DNA from: Thermodesulfobacteriota bacterium
GTDB taxonomy: Bacteria; Desulfobacterota; QYQD01
Assembly: GCA_030017815.1 (NCBI GenBank)
Contig: JASEGX010000017.1
Location: forward strand, 1-18,279
Length of the DNA: 18,279 bases
Reading direction: 5' to 3'
How positions within the stretch are numbered: position 1 is the first letter of the stretch; each line of letters opens with the position of its first letter. This document shows positions 6,879-14,192 of the stretch, one piece after another. Under the pieces are notes generated by a model. The model did not search any database. It was not told the origin of the DNA and worked only from the letters and a program-made list of their open reading frames with translations. The position numbers were made by a program, and so were the translations under genes.

Positions 6879-8126
6879 CTACAAAATACTCCAGCGTCTT
6901 GCCAGATAGGGCTTGGCCTCTTCAAAGACCATACTTTCGCTTTCGATCTGGTCTTCTGCCTCCTGAATGGACATCTGTCTGGCCTTTTTAACAAAAGACA
7001 GCGTCTTGCCAAAGTAAAGGGGCATAAGCGCCTCTAATAACGTGCCTCGGTCGGTCTTCGCCTTGTGATACGCAACCGCAAAATCAAAAAGGATCAAGGC
7101 CCAGACCAGAGGAGGAACGTTAAATAAACCCGGAGATAATTCTTTTATTTCCACCAGTTTCCTATAATTTTCTCTTTGCAGGACCTCTTCCCATACGCTG
7201 GAGTAATTTGTAAAACCGTCCAGAAATTTCTGATAGAGATTATCCTCGTCCACCTCTAGCGGTGGAGGTTCCTCTATGTCCCCCAGGCCAAAGCCAAAGA
7301 TAGCCGTGGGCTTACTCCACTTAACGTGGGCCCAGTAATTAGAAAACTGACCCATCATGGCAAAGATAGTCCCGATAACCTGCTTAAACATAGGCCCCAA
7401 CTGCGCCGCGGGGTCTTTTACCCGGTGTACCTTCGGCCGTCCCATAAAGGACTGACAAATCGGTATCTTTTGCATCATGGCTATGGTGGTCATCCAGATA
7501 TCGATGCCAAATTGTGAAACGTCCTCGCTCCACAGCGGCAGATTAAGATAACATGGCAAGAGCCGTCCGGAAAAACCAAAATCGCCGCCAATAGGTTGAC
7601 GCACTCGCCGGCCGTAAAGCATACGGCTCAAGGGGTAAGCAATATTGTTCGTTATAGTGCCGTCATATTTATGCCTTACGTAGAGTGGAGCCACATATCC
7701 AAACCCGGTGAAAATCGGCTCTCCGAGCATCTTTATCCATTTCGGCGTAATACTCTTAAGGTCGGCATCAACCATAATAATGGCTCTGGCCTCAAGCCTT
7801 CGAGCCATGATGAAGAGATTTCTTATGTTATTTCCCTTGCCGGTGACACCTGGAGGGGTAGAAAGGTAGATTTTCGGTGTAGTGGTCTTTACTCCTAAGA
7901 ATACCTCTTTTGTGTTGTCCGTGGAACAGGCATCGCAATTTATAATAGCCGCTTTTTTATTTTTAAAATAGGTCTGCAATCCTTCATCGGCCATAGCCGT
8001 AGGCAGGGCAATACCTTCGGCCTCGTTATATGAAGGAATTCCTACTACTATCTCAGCCTTCTTAAGGTTGTCCGGATTCTCCATCCCCAAGAAAGTCGAG
8101 GGTTCAGTCGCCTTTTCTTTCGTCAT
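6879..8126 (-). CDS. GT-A glycosyltransferase resembling mannosylglycerate/glucosyl-3-phosphoglycerate synthases
   Basis: This 415-residue cytoplasmic enzyme has the GT-A nucleotide-sugar fold. Readable motifs are VVGIPSYNEAEGI (27-39), GKGNNIRNLF (97-106), the metal-binding Asp-Ala-Asp (120-122) followed by LKSITPKW, and an acceptor-site region GGDFGFSG (180-187). A long hydrophilic C-terminal helical part lacks convincing membrane spans, unlike wall or lipid-linked GT2 enzymes. The DADLKS...YVAPLY...GGDFGFS pattern recalls mannosylglycerate synthase (GT78) and glucosyl-3-phosphoglycerate synthase (GT81), which make negatively charged compatible solutes. Placement directly before trkAH supports a role in osmotic or thermal adaptation, but acceptor and sugar donor are unproven. 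The ATG at 8126 lacks a clear ribosome binding site; Met15 is an alternative start. Confidence 0.75.
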   Translation of the reverse strand: MTKEKATEPSTFLGMENPDNLKKAEIVVGIPSYNEAEGIALPTAMADEGLQTYFKNKKAAIINCDACSTDNTKEVFLGVKTTTPKIYLSTPPGVTGKGNNIRNLFIMARRLEARAIIMVDADLKSITPKWIKMLGEPIFTGFGYVAPLYVRHKYDGTITNNIAYPLSRMLYGRRVRQPIGGDFGFSGRLLPCYLNLPLWSEDVSQFGIDIWMTTIAMMQKIPICQSFMGRPKVHRVKDPAAQLGPMFKQVIGTIFAMMGQFSNYWAHVKWSKPTAIFGFGLGDIEEPPPLEVDEDNLYQKFLDGFTNYSSVWEEVLQRENYRKLVEIKELSPGLFNVPPLVWALILFDFAVAYHKAKTDRGTLLEALMPLYFGKTLSFVKKARQMSIQEAEDQIESESMVFEEAKPYLARRWSIL

Positions 8127-8175
8127 AAAAACAGTCCAGCCCTGATGTCTTTTTCTTATAACATGAAAAAATCAA

Positions 8176-8197
8176 AACAGGCAATAATATGCCTGTT
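8176..8197 (-). promoter_or_regulatory. Inverted repeat with T-rich flank upstream of the glycosyltransferase
   Basis: AACAGGCA (8176-8183) and TGCCTGTT (8190-8197) are perfect 8-bp arms around a 6-nt centre. On the minus strand the hairpin runs into TTTTGATTTTTT, so it could act as an intrinsic terminator or attenuator about 50 nt before the glycosyltransferase start. It could equally be an operator between the two divergent genes. As a terminator it would also stop antisense read-through from the histidine kinase across the flagellar gene. Confidence 0.45.
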
Positions 8198-8256
8198 AGC
8201 GCATAAAAATTAAGATATCAGGACCCTTGTTTTGCAGTGACCAAAGGCCCATATTT

Positions 8257-8283
8257 TAAGTCCTTTCTAAAGTATGCCGATAA
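8257..8283 (+). promoter_or_regulatory. Sigma-28 (FliA) promoter of the rod-like gene
   Basis: GCCGATAA (8276-8283) is a perfect match to the E. coli sigma-28 -10 element. TAAG (8257-8260) stands exactly 15 nt upstream, where the consensus has TAAA. The predicted transcript start is about 8290, roughly 40 nt before the rod-like gene's start codon. Confidence 0.75.
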
Positions 8284-8311
8284 GAATAGACGGGTAGAAA
8301 GGTTTTCTAAA

Positions 8312-8319
8312 AAGGAGGT
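8312..8319 (+). promoter_or_regulatory. Ribosome binding site that favours the second ATG
   Basis: AAGGAGGT at 8312-8319 is nearly the full anti-16S match. It is only 2 nt from the ATG at 8322 but 8 nt from the ATG at 8328. The second ATG is therefore the better start. Confidence 0.75.
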
Positions 8320-8327
8320 ATATGTCG

Positions 8328-8678
8328 ATGTTGAATGCTGCATATCCGGCATTATCTGCCTTTCACGCACTGGGACAGAAGCTTGGGGTTACGGCTAATA
8401 ATGTCGCCAATGTGAACACAAATGGGTTTAAAAAAAGTCGGGCAGTTCTCCAGGAAGCCGATCCGTCCGGCGTTACCGTATCGATAAACAAGATTAATAC
8501 GCCCGGGGTTCCCTTACCGGCTGAAGATGGGACTGCTGAAACTCAGGAATCATCCAATGTAGCCCTGGAGGAAGAGATGACCGGTCTTATGACCGTACAA
8601 CGGGCCTACACCGCTAATCTCAAGGCTATAAAGGCTGAAGATGAGCTCCTGGGAAAGCTATTCGATGTGTTAGCCTGA
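8328..8678 (+). CDS. Short FlgC-like flagellar basal-body rod family protein (orphan)
   Basis: About 116 residues combine the two end modules of flagellar axial proteins. The N-terminal rod motif is GVTANNVANVNTNGFKKSRA. The C-terminal helix ends SSNVALEEEMTGLMTVQRAYTANLKAIKAEDELLGKLFDVL. Between them only about 45 residues remain, shorter than FlgC (about 135-150) and much shorter than FlgE, FlgF or FlgG. Such axial proteins are exported by the flagellar type III system without a cleaved signal peptide and polymerise through their terminal helices. The gene stands alone between convergent and divergent minus-strand genes, with no other flagellar gene in the window. A sigma-28 promoter drives it, which is unusual because canonical rod genes belong to earlier classes. 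It could be an accessory axial protein rather than FlgC itself. An ATG two codons upstream (8322) is too close to the ribosome binding site. Confidence 0.85.
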   Translation: MLNAAYPALSAFHALGQKLGVTANNVANVNTNGFKKSRAVLQEADPSGVTVSINKINTPGVPLPAEDGTAETQESSNVALEEEMTGLMTVQRAYTANLKAIKAEDELLGKLFDVLA

Positions 8679-8710
8679 CCGCTCCTGGCGATAAATTAAG
8701 CTCCTCGCCA

Positions 8711-10144
8711 TCATGCATGCCTGACCGGAAGGTCTATAATAAATGTAGCGCCCTTCCCCGCTTCACTTTCGATTCTTATTGTTCCACCGTGTCCCTCAAC
8801 GATATTTTTCACTATAGCCAGTCCAAGACCGCTTCCCTTGTGCTTTGTGGTGAAGAACGGCTCAAATACCCTGGATATATCCTCCGGCGAAATCCCTGTT
8901 CCTGTATCTCTTACTGATATTTCAAGGCGCTCCGGCTTACCGGCGACGTTTACGCCAACTATTAAATCTCCTCCGTCCGGCATGGCCTGAACGGCATTGA
9001 CAAATATGTTTAACAGCACCCGGTAAAGAAGGTCTGGATCGCCATCAATAATGACCTTTTCAGATGCAACATTTTTCTCCATACGAATACTGCTTTTATT
9101 CAATTCCGGCTCGAGAAAATTAAGATTTTTTTCTATAATCTCTATTACATTACATCTGACAAAATGCGGGATCTGGGGGCGGGCAAAATCCAGAAACTCG
9201 GTCACGATGCGGTTTAACCGATTGGATTCAGCCACCACTATCGATGCCAGGCGATTATGGGAATCAAAGGCTTTAACCTTATTTTCCAGTATTTCTGCCG
9301 TGCTCCGGATAATGCCGAGGGGGCTCTTTATCTCATGGGATACAGCCGCCACCATCTTTCCTAAACTGGCCAGTTTTTCGGCCTGATGGAGCTGCTCCTC
9401 CAGCTTGCGCTGCTCAAGGACTCGTTTGTAGATAATCCGGTCGGCCCGGGCTACAATAAGCCTCAAGACCACGAAAAGGATCGTCATAATAGCCGTAGAG
9501 GTTATAACAACCATAATCAGAAATCTTTGAATGGTTTCATAATCCAGGGAAAGGTCCTGGGTTATCTCAAAGACACCCATTATCGGCCCCGTCTTCCAGG
9601 TAAGGACTTTTTCATGTCGAAATGGTATATATGTCTTTAATTTTTTCTCTCCGCCACCTCCTCCAGCCCAGAATACCCAGCTACTTCCCCTGGAAACGAG
9701 CTGCGAAGAATGCTGCCCGCGCAAGGCGAGCTTATACTCTATCCCTCCCAGGTTCCTTTTGCCTACCATAGATGGATCGGTGCTATACACGATAATGTTG
9801 TCACCGGCATCATAGATATTAACGCTGTCAATGCGAAAACTGTGGATAGTGTTGCGTACCACCCTATCTATAAGGGAAAACTGTTCCGGCTCACGCAGAC
9901 TTATCGAACCATAGGCAATAGCAGTGGGGACCACGAATTGTAGATATACCTGGTGATTTAGATTCTCAGCGAGCAGCAGGGCATACTCCTCGCTCTTCTT
10001 GAGCAAGACCGTACGTGCCCGATCGGATATTATGTAGGTAAGGGCAAAAGTAAAAATAAAGATGACCGCCAGGCTGCTGAATGAAAAAAACTTGACTAAT
10101 TTAAAGGGCCTGACGGATTCAGGCTTTTCCGGTGGTGGAAGCAA
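8711..10144 (-). CDS. Membrane sensor histidine kinase (periplasmic sensor, HisKA-HATPase)
   Basis: This 477-residue two-component sensor has one membrane segment at about 21-40, a periplasmic sensing domain at about 41-207 and a second segment at about 208-230, followed by a linker helix. The HisKA domain has the H-box AAVSHEIKSPLG (His270). The HATPase domain shows the N-box LNIFVNAVQAMP, G1 RDTGTGIS, F-box FEPFFTTK and G2 GSGLGLAIV. The sensor portion contains NIYDAGDNIIVYSTDPSMVG, like single-Cache domains, and an odd run of five glycines at 161-165. The kinase core resembles the NtrB/ZraS group that works with sigma-54 response regulators, but no regulator lies nearby. The start is TTG at 10144, supported by AGGAG whose first bases fall in the pgi stop codon. 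Signal and target are unknown. Confidence 0.92.
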   Translation of the reverse strand: MLPPPEKPESVRPFKLVKFFSFSSLAVIFIFTFALTYIISDRARTVLLKKSEEYALLLAENLNHQVYLQFVVPTAIAYGSISLREPEQFSLIDRVVRNTIHSFRIDSVNIYDAGDNIIVYSTDPSMVGKRNLGGIEYKLALRGQHSSQLVSRGSSWVFWAGGGGGEKKLKTYIPFRHEKVLTWKTGPIMGVFEITQDLSLDYETIQRFLIMVVITSTAIMTILFVVLRLIVARADRIIYKRVLEQRKLEEQLHQAEKLASLGKMVAAVSHEIKSPLGIIRSTAEILENKVKAFDSHNRLASIVVAESNRLNRIVTEFLDFARPQIPHFVRCNVIEIIEKNLNFLEPELNKSSIRMEKNVASEKVIIDGDPDLLYRVLLNIFVNAVQAMPDGGDLIVGVNVAGKPERLEISVRDTGTGISPEDISRVFEPFFTTKHKGSGLGLAIVKNIVEGHGGTIRIESEAGKGATFIIDLPVRHA

Positions 10145-10152
10145 GTTTTCTC

Positions 10153-11592
10153 CTATATTATATATTTTCCGCTCTTCTTTGGTCTTTCGGCGAATTCTTT
10201 GGCCTTGTGCTCAAATCCCTTTCGGCCCATAAGGCCATAGGCAAATTGTTTTCCCTCTTCCACCCCAGGCTGATCCAGGGGATTGATATGGTATAACCCG
10301 CCGGCAAAAACCGTCTGTACTTCTAACATGAATAAAAGCTGGCCTAGGCTGAAGGCGTTCACCTCCGGGACAATTATACTTAGATTGGGACGCTTATTGC
10401 GCGTCAAGGCCAGTTCCGTGGCATTCTGTTCCACGGCAATCAATTCATTCAGGGAGTGCCCCCCCAGATAACCTACCCCCTCCACATCAGCAAAAGATTT
10501 AGGTATGGATATTTTTTTGTGAAACCTTTCTACTGCCAGAAAGGTAATGAGCTTGTTGTTGGGGCCCTCCATGTAAAGCTGTAATTGCGAATGCTGGTCA
10601 GTAGCCCCAAGGGCCCTGACCGGGGTCTGACCGGTATAAACAATATTGCCATCCAGGTCTGTCTTCTTCCCCAGACTTTCTGCCCATAGCTGCCTGAACC
10701 AGTCCGCTACTCCATAGAGGGCATCGACATAGGGCATCATGACCGTAATAGGTTTACCCTTTTTAGTATCAGCCAGGTAATACAGCGCAGCATTCAGATA
10801 GGCCGGATTTTTCCAAAGGTTCGAAATGCGGCACCGCCCGTCCATATCCCGGGCGCCGGCCAGGAGCATATAAATATCGATCCCGGCAACCGCAGCGGGC
10901 AGAAGTCCCACCGGAGTGAGGACCGAAAAACGGCCGCCAACCCCGGCCGGAACGGGGAAAGTCAGGTAATCTTCCCTTTCGGCGATCTCCCTCAGCCTGC
11001 CCTTCTCAGGGTCTGTGGTTACCACGATGTGTGAGCGATGCCCTTCCTTACCCAATTTTTTGATCAACCTGTCCCGCACATAAACAAACTGGCTCATGGT
11101 CTCGGCCGTACCGCCAGACTTGCTTATGACATTAAAGACCGTTTCTCTCAGGTCCAAGATATCTAAAAGTGCATGGAATCCATCCGGGTCAATATTATCG
11201 GCAAAGAAAAGGCGTGGCCGGTACTTGCGTTCGGCATCAGATAACAGGTTATAATGAGGATGATTCAGGGCTCGCTGCAGGGCTATTCCACCCAGGGTTG
11301 ATCCGCCTATACCGAGCACTACAAAGTTGCGGCAGGCCCGGCCAATCTTACGCCCGGCTGTAACAAGACGGGCGGCTTCTTTTTCTTCATAAGGAAGATC
11401 GTAAAAAGCCAGCGCCCCCTGACTCCTTTTCTTTAAAAGCTGGTTATGGACGGTCTTGGCCCCGGATTCAAGCTCCCTTATCTCCTTATTGCTTACGCCA
11501 TTATCCTCGCCCACAAACTCTGCCATGGCATAGTTACAATCTACCCGAATCCGTTGAGCTGACACCCATTTTTTATCTTCCCATTTCTTCAT
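10153..11592 (-). CDS. pgi: Glucose-6-phosphate isomerase
   Basis: This is a cytoplasmic enzyme of about 479 residues interconverting glucose 6-phosphate and fructose 6-phosphate in glycolysis and gluconeogenesis. Family features include VLGIGGSTLGG (sugar-phosphate binding), NVISKSGGTAETM, GVGGRFSVLTPVGLLPAA, the catalytic-glutamate stretch FRQLWAESLGKK, LGATDQHSQLQLYMEGP with its histidine, and a C-terminal AYGLMGRKGFE carrying the conserved lysine. The size fits the shorter bacterial form (about 450-480) rather than the 550-residue E. coli type. GGAGG lies 5 nt before the ATG at 11592; the TTG one codon earlier is too close and unlikely. The histidine kinase follows after 8 bp and is coupled to it. 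A promoter candidate lies about 90 bp upstream. Confidence 0.96.
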   Translation of the reverse strand: MKKWEDKKWVSAQRIRVDCNYAMAEFVGEDNGVSNKEIRELESGAKTVHNQLLKKRSQGALAFYDLPYEEKEAARLVTAGRKIGRACRNFVVLGIGGSTLGGIALQRALNHPHYNLLSDAERKYRPRLFFADNIDPDGFHALLDILDLRETVFNVISKSGGTAETMSQFVYVRDRLIKKLGKEGHRSHIVVTTDPEKGRLREIAEREDYLTFPVPAGVGGRFSVLTPVGLLPAAVAGIDIYMLLAGARDMDGRCRISNLWKNPAYLNAALYYLADTKKGKPITVMMPYVDALYGVADWFRQLWAESLGKKTDLDGNIVYTGQTPVRALGATDQHSQLQLYMEGPNNKLITFLAVERFHKKISIPKSFADVEGVGYLGGHSLNELIAVEQNATELALTRNKRPNLSIIVPEVNAFSLGQLLFMLEVQTVFAGGLYHINPLDQPGVEEGKQFAYGLMGRKGFEHKAKEFAERPKKSGKYII

Positions 11593-11679
11593 CAAGACCT
11601 CCTTCTCCGGTATTAAGTACTGTCAAAACCTAGCCACAGAGGTAATGGTTCTTGGTTACTATGAGCTAAGCCATCATCT

Positions 11680-11707
11680 TTTATACATAACACCGGATGG
11701 AAGGCAA
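11680..11707 (-). promoter_or_regulatory. Candidate sigma-70 promoter of pgi
   Basis: On the minus strand TTGCCT (11707-11702), a 16-nt spacer and TATAAA (11685-11680) give four of six and five of six matches. The predicted leader to the pgi ATG is about 80 nt. Confidence 0.45.
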
Positions 11708-11708
11708 G

Positions 11709-11748
11709 AAAAAAACCTGAAGAATGGCGGGATTTGAAAAATCTCAGG
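11709..11748 (-). terminator. Possible terminator of dtd
   Basis: On the minus strand CCTGA (11748-11744) pairs with TCAGG (11720-11716), enclosing a smaller GATTT/AAATC hairpin, and is followed by seven T's (11715-11709). It overlaps the dtd stop codon. The outer stem is only 5 bp, so this is tentative. Confidence 0.4.
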
Positions 11749-12199
11749 AGTGCTTTTGCTTTCTGCTGTCCAGAAGGATGGTAACCGGGCCATCGTTTAC
11801 TAACGAAACCTCCATCTTGGCCTGAAATTCTCCCGTAGCTACCGGTACACCCAGCCGGCGCACCTCGGTGACGAAAAACTCATAGAGCTGCCGGGCCAGG
11901 GCAGGCGGTGCGGCCTGATCGAAGGATGGCCTTTTTCCTTTACGGCAGTCACTAAGGAGAGTAAACTGGGACACGATAAGGCATTCACCACCCACATCCA
12001 GGAGGGCAAGGTTAAATTTGTCGGACCCATCGGCGAATATGCGTAAAGATACTATTTTTGATGCCATATAAACGGCATCAGCCGGGGTATCATCCTTTTC
12101 TACTCCCATAAATATCAAGAGACCAGGCCCTATTTCTCCTGCCTTTTCTCCATTAACAGTAACCCGGGCTTCTTTAACCCGCTGCAGTACGGCACGCAT
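11744..12199 (-). CDS. dtd: D-aminoacyl-tRNA deacylase
   Basis: This cytoplasmic proofreading enzyme of 151 residues hydrolyses D-amino acids (and glycine) mischarged on tRNA. The two signature motifs are present: [17 protein letters not shown] in the centre and [11 protein letters not shown] near the C-terminus, which contains the Gly-cisPro pair that selects chirality. The N-terminus [18 protein letters not shown] is canonical, and length matches the 145-150 usual. The frame is open a further four codons to a TTG at 12211. However, GGAGG in that stretch is clearly the ribosome binding site for the ATG at 12199, so the shorter form is chosen. Pgi follows on the same strand after about 150 bp, with its own likely promoter. 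The PxxKW gene is divergent. Confidence 0.96.
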   Translation of the reverse strand: MRAVLQRVKEARVTVNGEKAGEIGPGLLIFMGVEKDDTPADAVYMASKIVSLRIFADGSDKFNLALLDVGGECLIVSQFTLLSDCRKGKRPSFDQAAPPALARQLYEFFVTEVRRLGVPVATGEFQAKMEVSLVNDGPVTILLDSRKQKHS

Positions 12200-12295
12200 T
12201 TTTTCCTCCAAATTGACGCCACCCTACCCTAACCTCCACAGAGGGAAGAAATTCTTAGGATTGAGGAACCAGATTGTTTTTTAAATTATTTTCTA

Positions 12296-12324
12296 TTGAC
12301 AAAACCTTAGCCATCGATTATAAA
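12296..12324 (+). promoter_or_regulatory. Strong sigma-70 promoter of the PxxKW gene
   Basis: TTGACA (12296-12301), exactly 17 nt, then TATAAA (12319-12324): six of six and five of six matches. The A/T-rich upstream stretch (12276-12295) could act as an UP element. Confidence 0.85.
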
Positions 12325-12334
12325 TCGTCGATTT
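12315..12334 (+). promoter_or_regulatory. Overlapping CGATT palindromes across the -10 region
   Basis: Two palindromes share the central AATCG. CGATT-ATA-AATCG spans 12315-12327, and AAATCG-T-CGATTT is a perfect 13-nt palindrome at 12322-12334. They cover the -10 and the expected transcription start, the classic place for a repressor operator. The binding protein is unknown. Confidence 0.45.
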
Positions 12335-12380
12335 TTTAAAATTTATATTTTGTAAAATCTTTGAAAAGGGGGTGATTCCC

Positions 12381-12662
12381 ATGGACTGTGCAACGATAAA
12401 ACCAGGGGTTAGCTGCGTCTTTATGAGCAAAAAAGGTTGTGCTTTTAACGGTGGAGCCTGTCATCAGGTTATTGATAAGTGTGAGGGTTGCAACCGCATC
12501 ATAGAATTTCCCACAGGTAAATACTGCAGTAGCTATCCTGATCCCGCCTCAAAATGGAAAAAGGGCAACTGTAACCTGGCCACCCATCTCAAGATAGAGG
12601 CACCCAAAGCTGCCGCTAAAATCAACCCGCTTAAGGCTTCCAAACGAGGTGCTGGCCGCTAA
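12381..12662 (+). CDS. PxxKW family cysteine-rich protein of unknown function
   Basis: This 93-residue soluble protein has eight cysteines, at about 3, 12, 20, 27, 34, 37, 49 and 64, and histidines at 28 and 69. The core reads GCAFNGGACHQVIDKCEGCNRIIEF, then GKYCSSYPDPASKW, which holds the PxxKW signature. The tail KINPLKASKRGAGR is basic. I recognise the PxxKW cysteine-rich type from anaerobic Desulfobacterota; its role is not established. Eight cysteines in this spacing could hold iron-sulfur clusters or zinc, which is inference. There is no signal peptide. The frame is open to a GTG at 12372, but GGGGGTGAT there is the ribosome binding site, so the ATG at 12381 is the start. The gene is monocistronic, with a near-consensus promoter and a large terminator, suggesting high expression. 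Confidence 0.88.
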   Translation: MDCATIKPGVSCVFMSKKGCAFNGGACHQVIDKCEGCNRIIEFPTGKYCSSYPDPASKWKKGNCNLATHLKIEAPKAAAKINPLKASKRGAGR

Positions 12663-12691
12663 TGTTAATCCGGCCGCTGGCCCTATTTTAT

Positions 12692-12748
12692 ACAACCTTG
12701 GCTCATGGAGAGCAACACGCCTGTGTTGCTCTCGCCAAAGGTTGTTTT
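12692..12748 (+). terminator. Large rho-independent terminator of the PxxKW gene
   Basis: An inner stem AGAGCAACAC / GTGTTGCTCT (12709-12718 / 12723-12732) closes a GCCT tetraloop. An outer stem ACAACCTT-GGC / GCC-A-AAGGTTGT (12692-12702 / 12734-12745) extends it, followed by TTTT (12745-12748). Because the aminotransferase gene converges on it, it may insulate both sides. Confidence 0.85.
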
Positions 12749-12785
12749 ATCCGGTGTTCCTCTTACGAAGCCGTCTCTTTTAAGT

Positions 12786-13988
12786 TCAGGATAGTTTCTT
12801 TAGCGCCTCTTTAAATCGATCCATACCCTTAGCGATATTTTCCATAGACGTGGCAAAGGAAAATCTGATGTACCGGTCATCGCCGAAGGCTACCCCCGGA
12901 ACAACGGCTAAACGGGCCTCCTCCAGCAGGTAATCACAAAGGGCCATAGAATTTGTTATCTTCCGGCCCTTATACCCCCGGAAGTAATAAGCAGAGACGT
13001 TTGGAAAGGCATAGAATGCCCCTTGTGGTTTGACACACGTTACATCCGGTATGGCCTTAAGTCGCTTAACGATATAGTCCCTGCGCTCTTTGAAGACAGA
13101 TACCATCTTGGTAATGAAAGAGTCCGGGCCGTTCAGGGCGGCGACTGCGGCTTTTTGGGCTATGGAGGTGGGATTGGAAGTGCTCTGACTCTGGATGTTG
13201 GTTAGGGCCGAGATTATATCGGCAGGCCCGGCCAGATAACCGATCCGCCAGCCGGTCATGGCATAGGTCTTGGAGACACCGTTTAGAATGAATACCTTCT
13301 CCTTAAGTTTGGGATTAAGGGAGAGCAGATTAACCGGCTTTTTGCCGTCAAAACGTATCTTTTCATAGATATCGTCAGAGATAACGTAACAGTTGTGATT
13401 TTGCACCAGGTTCCCCATTTGTCTGAGGGTCCTGGTGCTGAAAACAGAACCCGTGGGATTTGATGGGCTATTGAGGATTATAGCTTTTGTTCTTGGGGTT
13501 ATCATCTTTTCCAGCGCGGAGACATCAAGATCAAAACCATCTTCTTCCCTGGTCTCAATAATAACCGGTTTGGCCCCGGCCAGCTCGACAATAGGAGGAT
13601 AGGATACCCAGTAGGGAGCCGGAATGATGACCTCGTCGCCCTTGTCAAAAAGGGCCTGGGCCAGGTTGTAAAGGGCGTGTTTACCCCCGCAGGAGATTAC
13701 TATCTCTTGACGGGAATAAGACAACCCATGGTCATCTTTCAGACGTTTGATAACGGCGTCTTTTAGCTCTATGATACCACCGACCGGGGTATACTTAGTA
13801 AAACCATCCTGGATGGCCTTTATGGCGGCCTCTTTGACATAGCCGGGGGTATCAAAGTCCGGCTCACCCACCCCGAAGTTGACAATGTCCACGCCCGCAC
13901 TCTTCATGGCCTTGGCCTTGGCATCGATAGACAGCGTGGGAGAAGGCTTAATCTTGCGGGCCCTTCTGGATAAAGCTCCTTTAGACAT
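12786..13988 (-). CDS. Class I PLP-dependent aminotransferase, aspartate aminotransferase (Ib type)
   Basis: This 400-residue cytoplasmic fold-type I aminotransferase has the PLP-binding lysine at Lys240 in NGVSKTYAMTGWRIGY. Other active-site parts are NSPSNPTG (173-180), SDDIYE (204-209, with the pyridine-N aspartate and tyrosine) and the C-terminal RFSFATS arginine that holds the substrate carboxylate. The N-terminal NFGVGEPDFDTP and YTPVGGI motifs fit subgroup Ib aspartate aminotransferases. These transfer amino groups between aspartate and 2-oxoglutarate, and many also accept prephenate for phenylalanine/tyrosine synthesis. The exact substrate is not decidable from motifs. The ATG at 13988 follows AAAGGGG at good spacing. 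It is a single gene, with the REP-like region upstream and the PxxKW terminator converging downstream. Confidence 0.93.
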   Translation of the reverse strand: MSKGALSRRARKIKPSPTLSIDAKAKAMKSAGVDIVNFGVGEPDFDTPGYVKEAAIKAIQDGFTKYTPVGGIIELKDAVIKRLKDDHGLSYSRQEIVISCGGKHALYNLAQALFDKGDEVIIPAPYWVSYPPIVELAGAKPVIIETREEDGFDLDVSALEKMITPRTKAIILNSPSNPTGSVFSTRTLRQMGNLVQNHNCYVISDDIYEKIRFDGKKPVNLLSLNPKLKEKVFILNGVSKTYAMTGWRIGYLAGPADIISALTNIQSQSTSNPTSIAQKAAVAALNGPDSFITKMVSVFKERRDYIVKRLKAIPDVTCVKPQGAFYAFPNVSAYYFRGYKGRKITNSMALCDYLLEEARLAVVPGVAFGDDRYIRFSFATSMENIAKGMDRFKEALKKLS

Positions 13989-14109
13989 AGCTGTAAAACC
14001 CCTTTCTCTAAATATAATTTAAAGCCTCAGGTGGCCTGCACCGGAAATATTTTATAATCTTTTAGGATAAAGTGGAGCGATTGTCTAGCAAAAATTGTGC
14101 ATTGAAGCT

Positions 14110-14192
14110 CCCCGCAGCAAGCTGCGGGGAATCTCCGTATGTAAGGTAAAAAGCATAGTATTCGCTCGCTAACCCCGCCGCAAGCAGCGGGG
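14110..14192. repeat. Pair of REP-like palindromes between aminotransferase and truA
   Basis: The first unit, CCCCGCAGCAAGCTGCGGGG (14110-14129), is a perfect hairpin. The second, CCCCGCCGCAAGCAGCGGGG (14173-14192), is the same element with one mismatched pair. Both are followed by AAT and have the same orientation, 63 bp apart. The second is framed by two copies of CGCTCGCTA (14163-14171 and 14197-14205) and an outer GCATAG / CTATGC pair (14153-14158 / 14203-14208). Together they occupy most of the 287-bp gap. They look like dispersed extragenic palindromes of the kind mobilised by REP-associated tyrosine transposases; no transposase is present here. Confidence 0.7.

Noticed and set aside
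8686..8710. Hairpin TGGCGA/TCGCCA between the convergent rod-like and kinase genes
   Set aside because: Stem of 6 bp with a 13-nt loop and no T-tract on either strand; too weak to call a terminator.
11621..11626. TTGACA on the minus strand in the pgi leader
   Set aside because: No usable -10 lies 16-18 nt downstream; that stretch is the pgi ribosome binding site.
14110..14192. Possible small CRISPR array
   Set aside because: Only two palindromic units, no regular spacers and no cas genes; a REP-like pair explains it better.
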